Source of the DNA: Salipiger abyssi
GTDB taxonomy: Bacteria; Pseudomonadota; Alphaproteobacteria; Rhodobacterales; Rhodobacteraceae
DNA: 64,000 nt
Assembly: GCF_017311415.1 (NCBI RefSeq)
Contig: NZ_JAEKIS010000012.1
Coordinates: forward strand, 62,001-126,000
Reading direction: 5' to 3'
In this document: positions 7,455 through 15,411 of the stretch, piece by piece
Position numbering within the stretch: position 1 is the first letter of the stretch
Layout: the number at the start of each line of letters is the position of its first letter
Notes under the pieces: generated by a model
Seen by the model: the letters and a program-made list of their open reading frames with translations, nothing else
Told to the model about the DNA's origin: nothing
Databases searched by the model: none
Position numbers and translations under genes: made by a program

Positions 7455-9584
7455 ATGAGTGCAAGCGAAGCTTTCATGCGCTGGCGGTATCGCCTCATCC
7501 CCGATCATGTGGTGGGCGAGATCCTGTCGAAGAACTGGATCGACAACGCCATTCCCATCATTTTTCTCGGCGTCGCCGTCGCGATCTTTTCCACCATCCT
7601 GCCGGGGGTCATGACCACTGGCAGTCTCGCCATCCTCGCCCGGGTGCTCGGTGAATACCTGTTCATTGCCATGGGCATGACGCTGGTGCTGAAGGCCGGC
7701 GGCATCGACCTCAGCGTCGGCTCCAACTTCGCCCTGTGCAATTTCGGCGCGCTCTATCTCGTCAATGCGCTCGGCCTGCCGCTGATCGTCGTCATCCCCG
7801 CCGTGCTGTTTTTGGGCGGTCTCGTGGGCGCGGTGAACGGTTTCCTTGTCGGTTACCTGCGGCTGCGCGCCTTCCTGACCACGCTGGTGACGCTGATCCT
7901 CGTGCGCGCCATCGTCGAGCTGCTGTCGCTCAAATACAGTGTTGCCGCCTCTTATTCGACGACGCCGGTGCCGCAATGGGATTTCCTCGGCGCCGCCGAC
8001 ATTCTCGGTGTGCCCTTCAGCCTCGTCGTCGCCGGCGTCGTGGCGGTCGCCACCCATATCCTGATGACGCGCATGCGCTTTGGCTGGCATCTGAGCGCGG
8101 TCGGCGGCTCGCGCCGCTCGGCTTTCAATATCGGACTGCCGGTGAAGCGGATCGTGGCGCAGACCTATATCTTCAGCGGTGTGTTCACCGCCGCCGGTGC
8201 GCTGTTTTATGCCTCGCGCCTCGGCAGTACCAGCGGCACCGTCGGGGTCGGGCTGGAGATCATCATCCTGACGGCGGCGGTTCTGGGCGGCAACAGCCTT
8301 GGCGGCGGGCGCGGCTCGGTGGCCAAGACGGTGATCGGCACGATGATCGTGGTTCTGGTCTCGAACGCGCTGATCCGCATGGGTCTGCGCACCGGCGCGA
8401 GCGAGCTGGTGCTGGGCAGCATCATGCTGGGCGCCGTGGCCATCGACGTGAAGTGGATGAAGAACCGCCTCAAGGTGCTGAACAAGGCCTATGTCTCGCC
8501 CACCTTCCTGTCGCTGCCGCCGAACCCGGAGACGCGCGAGGGCTCGGGCTCGGTCTATGAGGTCAACAACAAGCTGGGCGATGTCGGCGTGATCGGCAAG
8601 GGCGAGCTCGACGGCCCCGAAGACGTGATCCTCGACGAGGACGACAACCTCTATTGCGGCAGCCGTCACGGCGATGTCGTGCGGTTCTTTGCCCCCGATT
8701 ACACGCGGCACGAGGTCTATGCCCATATCGGCGGGCACCCGCTGGGCATGGCGTTCAACAGCGATCAGGAACTGGTGGTCTGCGTCGGCGGCATGGGGCT
8801 CTACAAGATCACCCGCGACCGCGAGGTGGTGAAGCTCTCGGACGAGACCAACCGCTCGCTGCTCTCGGTGATCGACGATTCCCGCATGCGGATCGCCGAC
8901 GATCTCGATATCGCGCCGGACGGGCGGATCTTCTTCTCCGAGGCGACGATCCGCTACAACACAAGCGAATGGATGCTGGATGCCATCGAGGCGCGGGGCA
9001 ACGGGCGGCTCATCTGCTACGATCCGCGCGACGGATCCTCGCGCACGGTGCTGTCGAACCTCAAGTTCCCGAACGGCATCTGCATGACCGATGACGGCGA
9101 GTCCTTCCTCTTCGCGCAGACCTGGGATTGCAGCATCACCCGCTACTGGTACGACGGGCCGAAGAAGGGCAGGCGGGAAAAGATCATCCCCGATCTGCCG
9201 GGCTATCCCGACAACATCAACCGCGCCTCGGACGGCCATTTCTGGTGCGGTCTGGTGGGGATGCGTTCGCCCACCTTCGATCTGGCGCTGCGCATGCCGC
9301 AATACCGCAAGCGCATGGTCTATCGCGTCGCCGCCGATGAATGGATGTATCCGAACATGAATTTCGGCTGCCTCATCAAGTTCGATATCGACGGCAACAT
9401 CCTTGAGGTGCTCTGGGACCGCGAAGGCGCGAAACACCCCTCGCTGACCTCGATCCGCGAGCACAAGGGCAAGCTCTATCTCGGCGGTTTGTTCAACGAC
9501 CGGATCGGTGTCTACGACATCCCGGGCGCCGACCCGACCTGGACCGGGATCAAGCATTACTGGGGAGGGAAGAAAGATGGGTAA
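7455..9584 (+). CDS. ABC sugar permease fused to a strictosidine-synthase/SMP-30-like beta-propeller
   Basis: 709 residues in one frame. Residues 1-335 are a complete RbsC-type permease: VLKAGGIDLSVGS at 78-90 and VLGGNSLGGGRGS at 276-288 are the usual signatures. Residues 336-378 are a hydrophilic linker. Residues 379-709 form a beta-propeller of the gluconolactonase/strictosidine-synthase group, with GPEDVILDEDDNLYCGSRHG near 387-406, LKFPNGICMTDDG at 536-548 and LPGYPDNINRASDGHFW at 581-597. RbsC-type permeases end in the cytoplasm, so the propeller should face inside and could act on the sugar or lactone as it enters. The next gene encodes a free propeller paralogue. No frameshift is apparent at the junction. 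Catalysis is inferred, not shown. Confidence 0.88.
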   Translation: MSASEAFMRWRYRLIPDHVVGEILSKNWIDNAIPIIFLGVAVAIFSTILPGVMTTGSLAILARVLGEYLFIAMGMTLVLKAGGIDLSVGSNFALCNFGALYLVNALGLPLIVVIPAVLFLGGLVGAVNGFLVGYLRLRAFLTTLVTLILVRAIVELLSLKYSVAASYSTTPVPQWDFLGAADILGVPFSLVVAGVVAVATHILMTRMRFGWHLSAVGGSRRSAFNIGLPVKRIVAQTYIFSGVFTAAGALFYASRLGSTSGTVGVGLEIIILTAAVLGGNSLGGGRGSVAKTVIGTMIVVLVSNALIRMGLRTGASELVLGSIMLGAVAIDVKWMKNRLKVLNKAYVSPTFLSLPPNPETREGSGSVYEVNNKLGDVGVIGKGELDGPEDVILDEDDNLYCGSRHGDVVRFFAPDYTRHEVYAHIGGHPLGMAFNSDQELVVCVGGMGLYKITRDREVVKLSDETNRSLLSVIDDSRMRIADDLDIAPDGRIFFSEATIRYNTSEWMLDAIEARGNGRLICYDPRDGSSRTVLSNLKFPNGICMTDDGESFLFAQTWDCSITRYWYDGPKKGRREKIIPDLPGYPDNINRASDGHFWCGLVGMRSPTFDLALRMPQYRKRMVYRVAADEWMYPNMNFGCLIKFDIDGNILEVLWDREGAKHPSLTSIREHKGKLYLGGLFNDRIGVYDIPGADPTWTGIKHYWGGKKDG

Positions 9585-10653
9585 TATAATCTCCCGCTAT
9601 TTCGACCGTCTGCGCGGCAGCGGCGAGGCGGCGATCACCCTGCCGCCGATGGACGGCGCGCTGCGTCCCAACAACCGCATCGAAGAGGCCGCGCTCGTGG
9701 CCTCTGTCGAGGCGCCGGACAATCTCGTGTCGCACGAGGGCAGGGTGCTGTTTTCCAGCGGCGCGGGGCTCTGCGCGCTGGGGCCCGACGGCCAGGTCGA
9801 GGATCTGGCAGCGGCCTCCAGCCCGATCAGCTTTCTCGCCAGCCATGCCTCCGGCGCGCTGGCCATGGGGCTCGAAGAGGGGCGCATCGACATCAAGGGC
9901 GGTGCCCATAACGGCAAGTCGTTTACCGCACTGGGTCAGACCCAGATCATGGCGCCGAGCGCTGCGGTCTTTGCCGATGCCGATACACTGCTGATCTGTC
10001 TGGCCAGCCAGCGCAACGTGCTCGCCAACTGGAAACACGACCTGATGACCTTCGGCACCAGCGGCTCGGTCTGGTCGCTCGATCTCGGCAGCGGCGAGGC
10101 GCGTTGTCTGGCAAAGGGTCTGGCCTTTCCGAGCGGCATTGCGCTCGGCGCGGGGGACGCGCTTTTCGTCTCCGAAAGCTGGCGGCACCGGGTGCTGCGG
10201 CTGACGCCCGACGGCACGGTTGCCCCGGTGCTCGACGAGCTGCCGGGCTATCCCTCGCGGCTCGTGCGCGGGCCGGGCGACGAGATCTGGATGTGCGTCT
10301 TTGCCCCACGCACCCAGCTTATCGAGTTCGTGCTGCGCGAGAAGGAATATCGCGAACGCATGATCGCCGAGATCGAGCCGGAATACTGGATCGCGCCCTC
10401 GCTGCATTACCCCAGCTCCTATCTGGAGCCGATGCAGGGCGGCGGGCTCAAGCAGCTGGGCGAGCTCAAGCCCTGGGCACCGTCGCGTTCCATCGGGCTG
10501 GTGGTGTGGCTCGATGCCGAGGCGCAGCCGGTGGAAAGCCTGCATTCGCGCGCCGATGGCCGCCGCCACGGCGTCACAAGCTGCCTGGCCGACGAGGCGG
10601 GGCTGCTGATCGCATCCAAGGGCGGAAACGCCATCCTGAGGGCAGAGCAATGA
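9577..10653 (+). CDS. Strictosidine-synthase/SMP-30-like beta-propeller protein
   Basis: 358 residues from the ATG at 9577, which overlaps the preceding stop by 8 nt and follows a GGGGAGGG site at 9562-9569. The propeller signature is seen in LAFPSGIALGAGDALFVSES, the VLDELPGYPSRLVRGPGDEI segment and the REKEYRERMI stretch also present in the fused propeller upstream. It has no signal peptide, so it is probably cytoplasmic. It looks like a diverged paralogue of the C-terminal half of the 7455-9584 protein; both may be lactonases acting on the imported compound, or this one may be non-catalytic. It overlaps the ATPase gene by 4 nt (ATGA). Confidence 0.8.
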   Translation: MGNIISRYFDRLRGSGEAAITLPPMDGALRPNNRIEEAALVASVEAPDNLVSHEGRVLFSSGAGLCALGPDGQVEDLAAASSPISFLASHASGALAMGLEEGRIDIKGGAHNGKSFTALGQTQIMAPSAAVFADADTLLICLASQRNVLANWKHDLMTFGTSGSVWSLDLGSGEARCLAKGLAFPSGIALGAGDALFVSESWRHRVLRLTPDGTVAPVLDELPGYPSRLVRGPGDEIWMCVFAPRTQLIEFVLREKEYRERMIAEIEPEYWIAPSLHYPSSYLEPMQGGGLKQLGELKPWAPSRSIGLVVWLDAEAQPVESLHSRADGRRHGVTSCLADEAGLLIASKGGNAILRAEQ

Positions 10654-12167
10654 GCGTAGTGGCGATGGACCGCCAGCCGCTGGTGGAAATGCAGGGCGCG
10701 ACCAAGGAATACCGTGGCGTCCCGGCCATCCGGAATGTCGATTTCAAACTGGCCGCCGGCGAGGTGCATGCGCTCTTGGGCGAGAACGGTGCCGGCAAGT
10801 CGACCCTGACCAAGATCATGGCCGGGGTGACCGAGCTGACCTCGGGCACGATGCTGCTCGACGGGTGCCCGGTCTCGTTTGCGACGCCGGGCGAGGCGCT
10901 GGAGAACGGTATTGCCATGGTGTTCCAGGAGACCAGCCTCGTGCCCTCGATGACGGTGGCGCAGAACCTCTATCTGGGCGAGGAAAAGCTCTTCAACCGG
11001 TTGCGGGGCATCTATATCGCGGCGCAGCAATTCATGCAGTCGCTCAATTTCGACGTGGACCCCTGGGCCGATGTCGCCACGCTCGGTGCCGCCAAGAAGC
11101 AGATGGTCGAGATCGCGCGGGCCGTCCGGCAGAAGGCGCGGGTGATCATCTTCGACGAGCCCACTGCGACGCTCACGCCCGAGGAGAAGCGGCACTTCTT
11201 CAACCTGGTGCAGCAGCTCAAAAGCCGTGGCGTCGCGGTGATCTTCATCAGCCACGCGCTGGAGGAGGCGCTGGCCATCGGCGACAGCATCTCGATCCTG
11301 CGCGACGGCGAACTGGTGGCGAGCGGCCCGGTCGGCGATTACGACCGCAACTCCATCGTGCAGGCCATGGTCGGGCGCACGCTCTCGGAAGAACTCTACC
11401 ATTCCCATGGCGAGGACGTGACCCGCAGGCCCGGCAAGAAGGTGCTCTCGGTGCAGAACCTGTCCATGTCGAAGGTGGTGAAGAACAACTCTTTTTCGGT
11501 CTATGGCGGACAGATCACCGGCATCTTCGGCCTGATCGGGTCGGGCCGGACGGAGGCCGCCAAGGTGATCTCGGGCATCTACAAGCGCGATTTCTTCCAT
11601 GGCGGCGAGGTGCGGCTGAACGGCAAGCCGGTGCGCTACCGCACGCCGCGCCGAGCGGTGAAGGACGGCATCGTCTACGTGACCGAGGACCGCAAGATCG
11701 AGGGCTTTTTCGAAAGCATGTCGATTGCCGACAACATCCACCGCGCGGCGCAGGCGGCGAATGTCAGCTCGGGCGTCTTCGTGAACTATGCCGAAGTGAA
11801 GGAGATGGCGCGCGAGTGGAGCCGAAAGCTCAACATCAAGGCGATCAACTCCAATGCCCGGGTGATCGAGCTGTCGGGCGGCAACCAGCAGAAGGTGGTG
11901 ATTGCGCGGGCGCTCGTGCAGAAGCCCAAGGTGGTGATCTTTGACGAGCCGACGCGGGGGGTGGATGTGGGCGCCATCGCCGAGATCCATCACCTCATCA
12001 ACGAGCTGGCCGATCAGGGCATCGCCGTTGTGGTGATCTCGTCTTACCTGCCGGAGATCCTCAACATCTCCGACCGTATTCTGGTGTCGCGCGCCGGGCG
12101 CGTGGTCGAGGAATTCACCCCCGAGGAAGCCACCGAGGAACGCATCATGTTCGCCGCCGTCCACTAA
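10650..12167 (+). CDS. CUT2-family sugar ABC transporter double ATPase (RbsA/MglA-like)
   Basis: 505 residues from the ATG at 10650, coupled to the previous gene by an ATGA overlap. Two nucleotide-binding domains are present. Domain 1 has an intact Walker [10 protein letters not shown] (44-52), and Walker [12 protein letters not shown], but its signature region reads [15 protein letters not shown], lacking LSGGQ. Domain 2 has a degenerate Walker A (GLIGSGRTE), an intact signature LSGGNQQK and Walker [16 protein letters not shown]. This asymmetry is normal for the RbsA family. It powers the two permeases of the operon from the cytoplasm and is the last gene before a terminator. Confidence 0.93.
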   Translation: MSVVAMDRQPLVEMQGATKEYRGVPAIRNVDFKLAAGEVHALLGENGAGKSTLTKIMAGVTELTSGTMLLDGCPVSFATPGEALENGIAMVFQETSLVPSMTVAQNLYLGEEKLFNRLRGIYIAAQQFMQSLNFDVDPWADVATLGAAKKQMVEIARAVRQKARVIIFDEPTATLTPEEKRHFFNLVQQLKSRGVAVIFISHALEEALAIGDSISILRDGELVASGPVGDYDRNSIVQAMVGRTLSEELYHSHGEDVTRRPGKKVLSVQNLSMSKVVKNNSFSVYGGQITGIFGLIGSGRTEAAKVISGIYKRDFFHGGEVRLNGKPVRYRTPRRAVKDGIVYVTEDRKIEGFFESMSIADNIHRAAQAANVSSGVFVNYAEVKEMAREWSRKLNIKAINSNARVIELSGGNQQKVVIARALVQKPKVVIFDEPTRGVDVGAIAEIHHLINELADQGIAVVVISSYLPEILNISDRILVSRAGRVVEEFTPEEATEERIMFAAVH

Positions 12168-12194
12168 GCGGGCCTCTCCCCCCTCTCGGCCCGT

Positions 12195-12230
12195 GGCGCC
12201 CGGTGTCTGACACGGCATCGGGCGCCTTTA
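12195..12230 (+). terminator. Rho-independent terminator of the ABC operon
   Basis: GGCGCCCGGTG (12195-12205) pairs with CATCGGGCGCC (12216-12226), 11 bp with one G-T pair, a 10-nt loop and a TTT tail. It lies 28 nt after the ATPase stop. From here to 12427 no gene is seen. Confidence 0.7.
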
Positions 12231-12427
12231 TGCTTGAGGGGCTGCCAGGGGCATGTGCAGCGATGCCTCCCGGCGTGACAGGATCGGGCCGGGTGCGCGG
12301 GCCCTCATATCGTGATGCGGTTCCGGTACGCACCCGGCCGATGGGCGGCTCGGTCAGATCCGGCATGGCGGGATCGCATTGCGGTTGGGTGATACCGTGT
12401 GAGGCTTGTTTGCCCGAAGCATGTGTG

Positions 12428-12457
12428 CATTATTCCAAGATGATTCTTGGAATAATG
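12428..12457. promoter_or_regulatory. Perfect 30-bp palindromic operator upstream of the NepI-like gene
   Basis: CATTATTCCAAGA (12428-12440) and TCTTGGAATAATG (12445-12457) are exact inverted repeats separated by TGAT. The site ends 40 nt before the ATG of the efflux gene. It is AT-rich within a GC-rich gap and has no T-run, so it is best read as the binding site of a dimeric repressor (TetR, MarR or LysR class), not as a terminator. The regulator itself is not encoded next to it in this window. Confidence 0.65.
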
Positions 12458-12497
12458 GCTGTTCATCTGTGACGGCACGCTCACGTAAGGATATCAC

Positions 12498-13670
12498 ATG
12501 CACATAACAGACGCTTCCGGGCAGTCCGACGCCAACTGGCCTGCGGTATTTTCCGTCTCCTTCGCGATGTTCTGTCTGGTGACGGCGGAGCTCCTGCCCA
12601 TCAGTCTGCTGTCGCCGATGGCCGCCGACCTGGCCGTCTCGGTCGGCGCTGCGGGACAGGCCGTGACGCTCACCGCGATCACCGCCGCCGTCGCCAGTCC
12701 TCTGTTCATTCTCGGGGCCGGACAGGTCGACCGGCGACCGCTGGTCCTGGGTCTCGTTGCCACACTGGCCCTGTCCGGTGTGCTCTCGGCGACCGCAAGC
12801 AGCCTCTGGATGCTGCTTGTCGCGCGCGTTCTCCTGGGTGTCGCGCTCGGCGGGACATGGGCAATGATCACCGCGCTCGCGCTCCGGCTGGTGCCGCAGG
12901 ACAAGCTGGCACGGGCCATGTCGATCATCCTGACCGGGGTTTCCGCCGCGAGCGTCGTGGCCCCGCCCGTCGGCGCATATCTCGGCGATATCTGGAGCTG
13001 GCGCGGCACGTTCATCGTCGCCGCCATTCTGGGAGTCATCGCTGTGGCGGCGCTTATCGCCACCCTGCCGAAGCTGCCTCCCGCCGAGGCGCCGGGGCTC
13101 TCCTCGTTCGGCATCACGCTGACCCGTGGCTCGGTTCTGGCGGGGCTTGTGGCGATCTTCCTCGTCCTCTCGGGCCATTATGCCGGTTTCACCTATATCC
13201 GTCCGTTTTTCGAACAGGTCGTCGGCCTTCAGATCCATACCATCTCGCTCGCGCTGTTCCTGTTCGGCGCCGGTGGTGTCGCGGGGAGCATGATCGGCGG
13301 CATCTGGGCGTCGCGCAGCGCGTCTCTTGCGGCGGGCGGTTCGGCGATTGTGGTGATGCTTGCCGCCGGGGCGCTCATGCTCGCGGCTACGACCTTGGCC
13401 TTCGCGGCGACGGCGATCTGGGGCTTTGCCTTCGGTGCATTCTCTGTGGCGATTGCGACCTGGAATGCCGAGGCCGCACCGGACCATGCCGAAAGCGTCG
13501 GTGCGCTTCAGGCATCCAGTTTCCAGATTGCGATTGCGATCGGGGCAGGCATGGGTGGGATTGCCGTTGCGGCCTACGGGCCGGCGGGTGTGCTGATCTA
13601 TACCTGCGCGGCGGCGCTGGGGGGCGCTGCCCTCATTCTCACCGCCGGATTTCGGGCGCGCGGGCGATAG
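12498..13670 (+). CDS. nepI: MFS efflux transporter, NepI-like (purine ribonucleoside efflux family)
   Basis: 390 residues with twelve predicted membrane helices. The N-terminus NWPAVFSVSF followed by AELLPISLLSPMAADL closely resembles E. coli NepI (NWSAVFSV...VEFLPVSLLTPMAQDL, recalled from memory). Further shared blocks are RVLLGVALGGTWAM, ALRLVPQDKLARAMSII and YIRPFFEQV. NepI exports purine ribonucleosides and analogues by proton antiport. The gene stands alone, preceded by AAGGA and a 30-bp palindrome, which suggests inducible expression. Substrate identity is by similarity only; a sugar-efflux role is the main alternative. Confidence 0.75.
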   Translation: MHITDASGQSDANWPAVFSVSFAMFCLVTAELLPISLLSPMAADLAVSVGAAGQAVTLTAITAAVASPLFILGAGQVDRRPLVLGLVATLALSGVLSATASSLWMLLVARVLLGVALGGTWAMITALALRLVPQDKLARAMSIILTGVSAASVVAPPVGAYLGDIWSWRGTFIVAAILGVIAVAALIATLPKLPPAEAPGLSSFGITLTRGSVLAGLVAIFLVLSGHYAGFTYIRPFFEQVVGLQIHTISLALFLFGAGGVAGSMIGGIWASRSASLAAGGSAIVVMLAAGALMLAATTLAFAATAIWGFAFGAFSVAIATWNAEAAPDHAESVGALQASSFQIAIAIGAGMGGIAVAAYGPAGVLIYTCAAALGGAALILTAGFRARGR

Positions 13671-13676
13671 ATAAAT

Positions 13677-13713
13677 GAGACGTCCCCGGAAACGTCCCGG
13701 GGCTGTCTCGTTC
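13677..13713 (+). terminator. Hairpin terminator after the NepI-like gene
   Basis: Outer arms GAGAC (13677-13681) and GTCTC (13705-13709) flank an inner CCCCGG and CCGGGG stem across a short internal mismatch. The hairpin starts 7 nt after the stop codon and is followed by GTT. Confidence 0.6.
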
Positions 13714-13880
13714 GTGGTGCCTTTGCGCACCCGAATGAGCGAGGGCAGATTGGTGGCGATGTGCTGGTGGAACAGTATCAGCACGATCTGGCCGACCAAA
13801 GGACGAAGGGCGGGACCATCACCAGCGTCAGCAGCGGCCATGGAGGTATCTCGGCGCTGGCCATGATATCTTTGTGCCCA
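13714..13880 (-). pseudogene. Possible decayed C-terminal fragment of a TRAP large permease
   Basis: In the 400-base gap between the NepI-like gene and the glutamine-synthetase gene, the minus strand reads VGQIVLILFHQHIATNLPSLI. This resembles the end of the DctM protein in this same window (LGIVILAVFPGLATYLPSLL). A hydrophobic stretch (PPWPLLTLVMVPPFV) lies just upstream in another frame, as expected for a frameshifted relic. There is no start or full domain. The match is short and could be chance, so this is only a suggestion. Confidence 0.2.
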
Positions 13881-14071
13881 CCGGCTGAAAGACCATGCGG
13901 ACACCGAGGCGGCGATAGATTGAGGCGCCGATGTCGGGCCGGAGCGTTGCAGCCTCCTTCCGCCTGACTATGCTTTTGCAGGACCGCCGCCGCGAAACCG
14001 GCCCGGTCGGAGCCGTGGCGCGATCCGTGCCGGCGGCGCCAAGCGCATCGCAACGAAGGATCTTGCCCGAA

Positions 14072-15391
14072 ATGGACGTTACGACATCACCGGAGCTTTC
14101 GGAGCTTCACGACCTGCATGTGGGGATCTTCGATCTCGACGGGGTGTTCCGCCACAAGCTGGTCAGCGCCAAGAAGGCCGCGAAGCTGATCGACCGTGGC
14201 TACAGTTTCTGCGATGTCGTGCATGCTTGGGATAGTGCCGAGGTGCAGTGGGAAGACGACCGGACTTATATTGACCGCCCCGCGACGATCTTTCCCGAGA
14301 CTCTGCGGCGCTGGCCCTTTGGGTCGGGTGCCGGTGTCGCCATCGCCGATTTCACAGGCGCCTATGGCGAGAATTCGCCCCGAAACCACCTCCTGCGGCA
14401 GCTCGAAAAGGCGGATGCGATGGGGTTCGGTGTGACCGCGGCCTTCGAATACGAGTTCTTCCTGCTCGACGAAACCGCCGATACGCTGCGCCGGAAGGAC
14501 TATCGCGACCTGGAATTTTTCGCCAAGGCCAACCGGACTTATTCGCTTCAGTCCGCCGCCGCACATGCGGATCTGTTCGATGGGCTGCGCGCCTGCATGC
14601 AGACGCTGGATATCGGCCTGGACAGTCTGCACACAGAGCTCGGACCGGGATGTTTCGAGGCGCCGCTGGCGGCGGCTACCGGGGTCAAGGCGGCGGATGA
14701 TGCGGCGCTGTTCCGGAACTTCGCCCGCGCCTATTTCGCCCGCAACGACCTGACCACCGTCTTCATGTCCAAGCTCGATCCGGAGCTTTCGGGTCAGTCC
14801 GGGCATTTCCACATCTCGCTTCAGAAAGACGGGCAGCCCGTGTTTCACGACCCCAGCGCCTCCGATGGGCTGTCGCAGATCGCGCGGCAGTTCATCGGCG
14901 GGCTGCTCGCGCTTATGCCCGAACTGCTGGTGATGACCGCGCATACGGTGAACGCCTACAAGCGTCTGGTGCCCGGGGCCTGGGCGCCGACATGGTCGAG
15001 CTGGGGGGTACAGAACCGCACCACCGCGGTGCGGATCATCAACGACTCTCCCGAGGCGACCCGCGTCGAGTTCCGCGTGCCCTCGGCGGATGCCAACCCG
15101 CATGCGACCATGGCGCTCTGTCTCGCGGCGGGTCTGTGGGGGATCGAAACCGGCGCGGAGCCCGGTGCGCCGCTCGACCGTAGCGCCTATGACGTTCTGC
15201 CCGACCGCGACACCCGCTTCCCGCGCGACCTGGTCGAAGCCACCGATCGCCTGGAGGCAAGCGAAACGGCGCGGGCGCTCTTCGGGGACGGGTTCGTCGA
15301 CCATTTCGTCCGCTCGCGCCGCTATGAGGTGCAGGATTATCTGCGTCAGGTCACCGACTGGGAAATCAGGCGCTATCTCGAGCTGTTCTGA
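14072..15391 (+). CDS. Glutamine-synthetase-family ligase (GlnT/PuuA-like)
   Basis: 439 residues from the ATG at 14072 (GAAGGA 11 nt upstream); an in-frame ATG at 13931 would add 47 residues of non-family sequence and was not chosen. Family motifs are in order: DLDGVFRHKL near the start, metal-binding FEYEFFL (E126, E128), HTELGPGCFE (E189, E196), GHFHISL (H245, H247), NAYKRLVPGAWAP and NRTTAVRI. The glutamate-ammonia-ligase fold is therefore intact, but the length and motif details fit gamma-glutamyl-amine ligases and type III-like enzymes better than the housekeeping GlnA, and no adenylylation-loop signature was recognised. It joins an amine or ammonia to glutamate using ATP. It converges on the SecA-like gene with 20 bases between the stops. 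Confidence 0.82.
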   Translation: MDVTTSPELSELHDLHVGIFDLDGVFRHKLVSAKKAAKLIDRGYSFCDVVHAWDSAEVQWEDDRTYIDRPATIFPETLRRWPFGSGAGVAIADFTGAYGENSPRNHLLRQLEKADAMGFGVTAAFEYEFFLLDETADTLRRKDYRDLEFFAKANRTYSLQSAAAHADLFDGLRACMQTLDIGLDSLHTELGPGCFEAPLAAATGVKAADDAALFRNFARAYFARNDLTTVFMSKLDPELSGQSGHFHISLQKDGQPVFHDPSASDGLSQIARQFIGGLLALMPELLVMTAHTVNAYKRLVPGAWAPTWSSWGVQNRTTAVRIINDSPEATRVEFRVPSADANPHATMALCLAAGLWGIETGAEPGAPLDRSAYDVLPDRDTRFPRDLVEATDRLEASETARALFGDGFVDHFVRSRRYEVQDYLRQVTDWEIRRYLELF

Positions 15392-15411
15392 GCGCTGGCG
15401 GGCCGCCGTGC

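Noticed and set aside
10104-10649. Long N-terminal extension of the ABC ATPase
   Set aside because: It overlaps the propeller gene in another frame and has no domain; the ATGA overlap at 10650 marks the real start.
13931-14071. N-terminal extension of the glutamine-synthetase gene from the ATG at 13931
   Set aside because: The extra 47 residues are Arg/Ala-rich and unlike the family; the ATG at 14072 has a GAAGGA upstream and gives the expected start of the domain.
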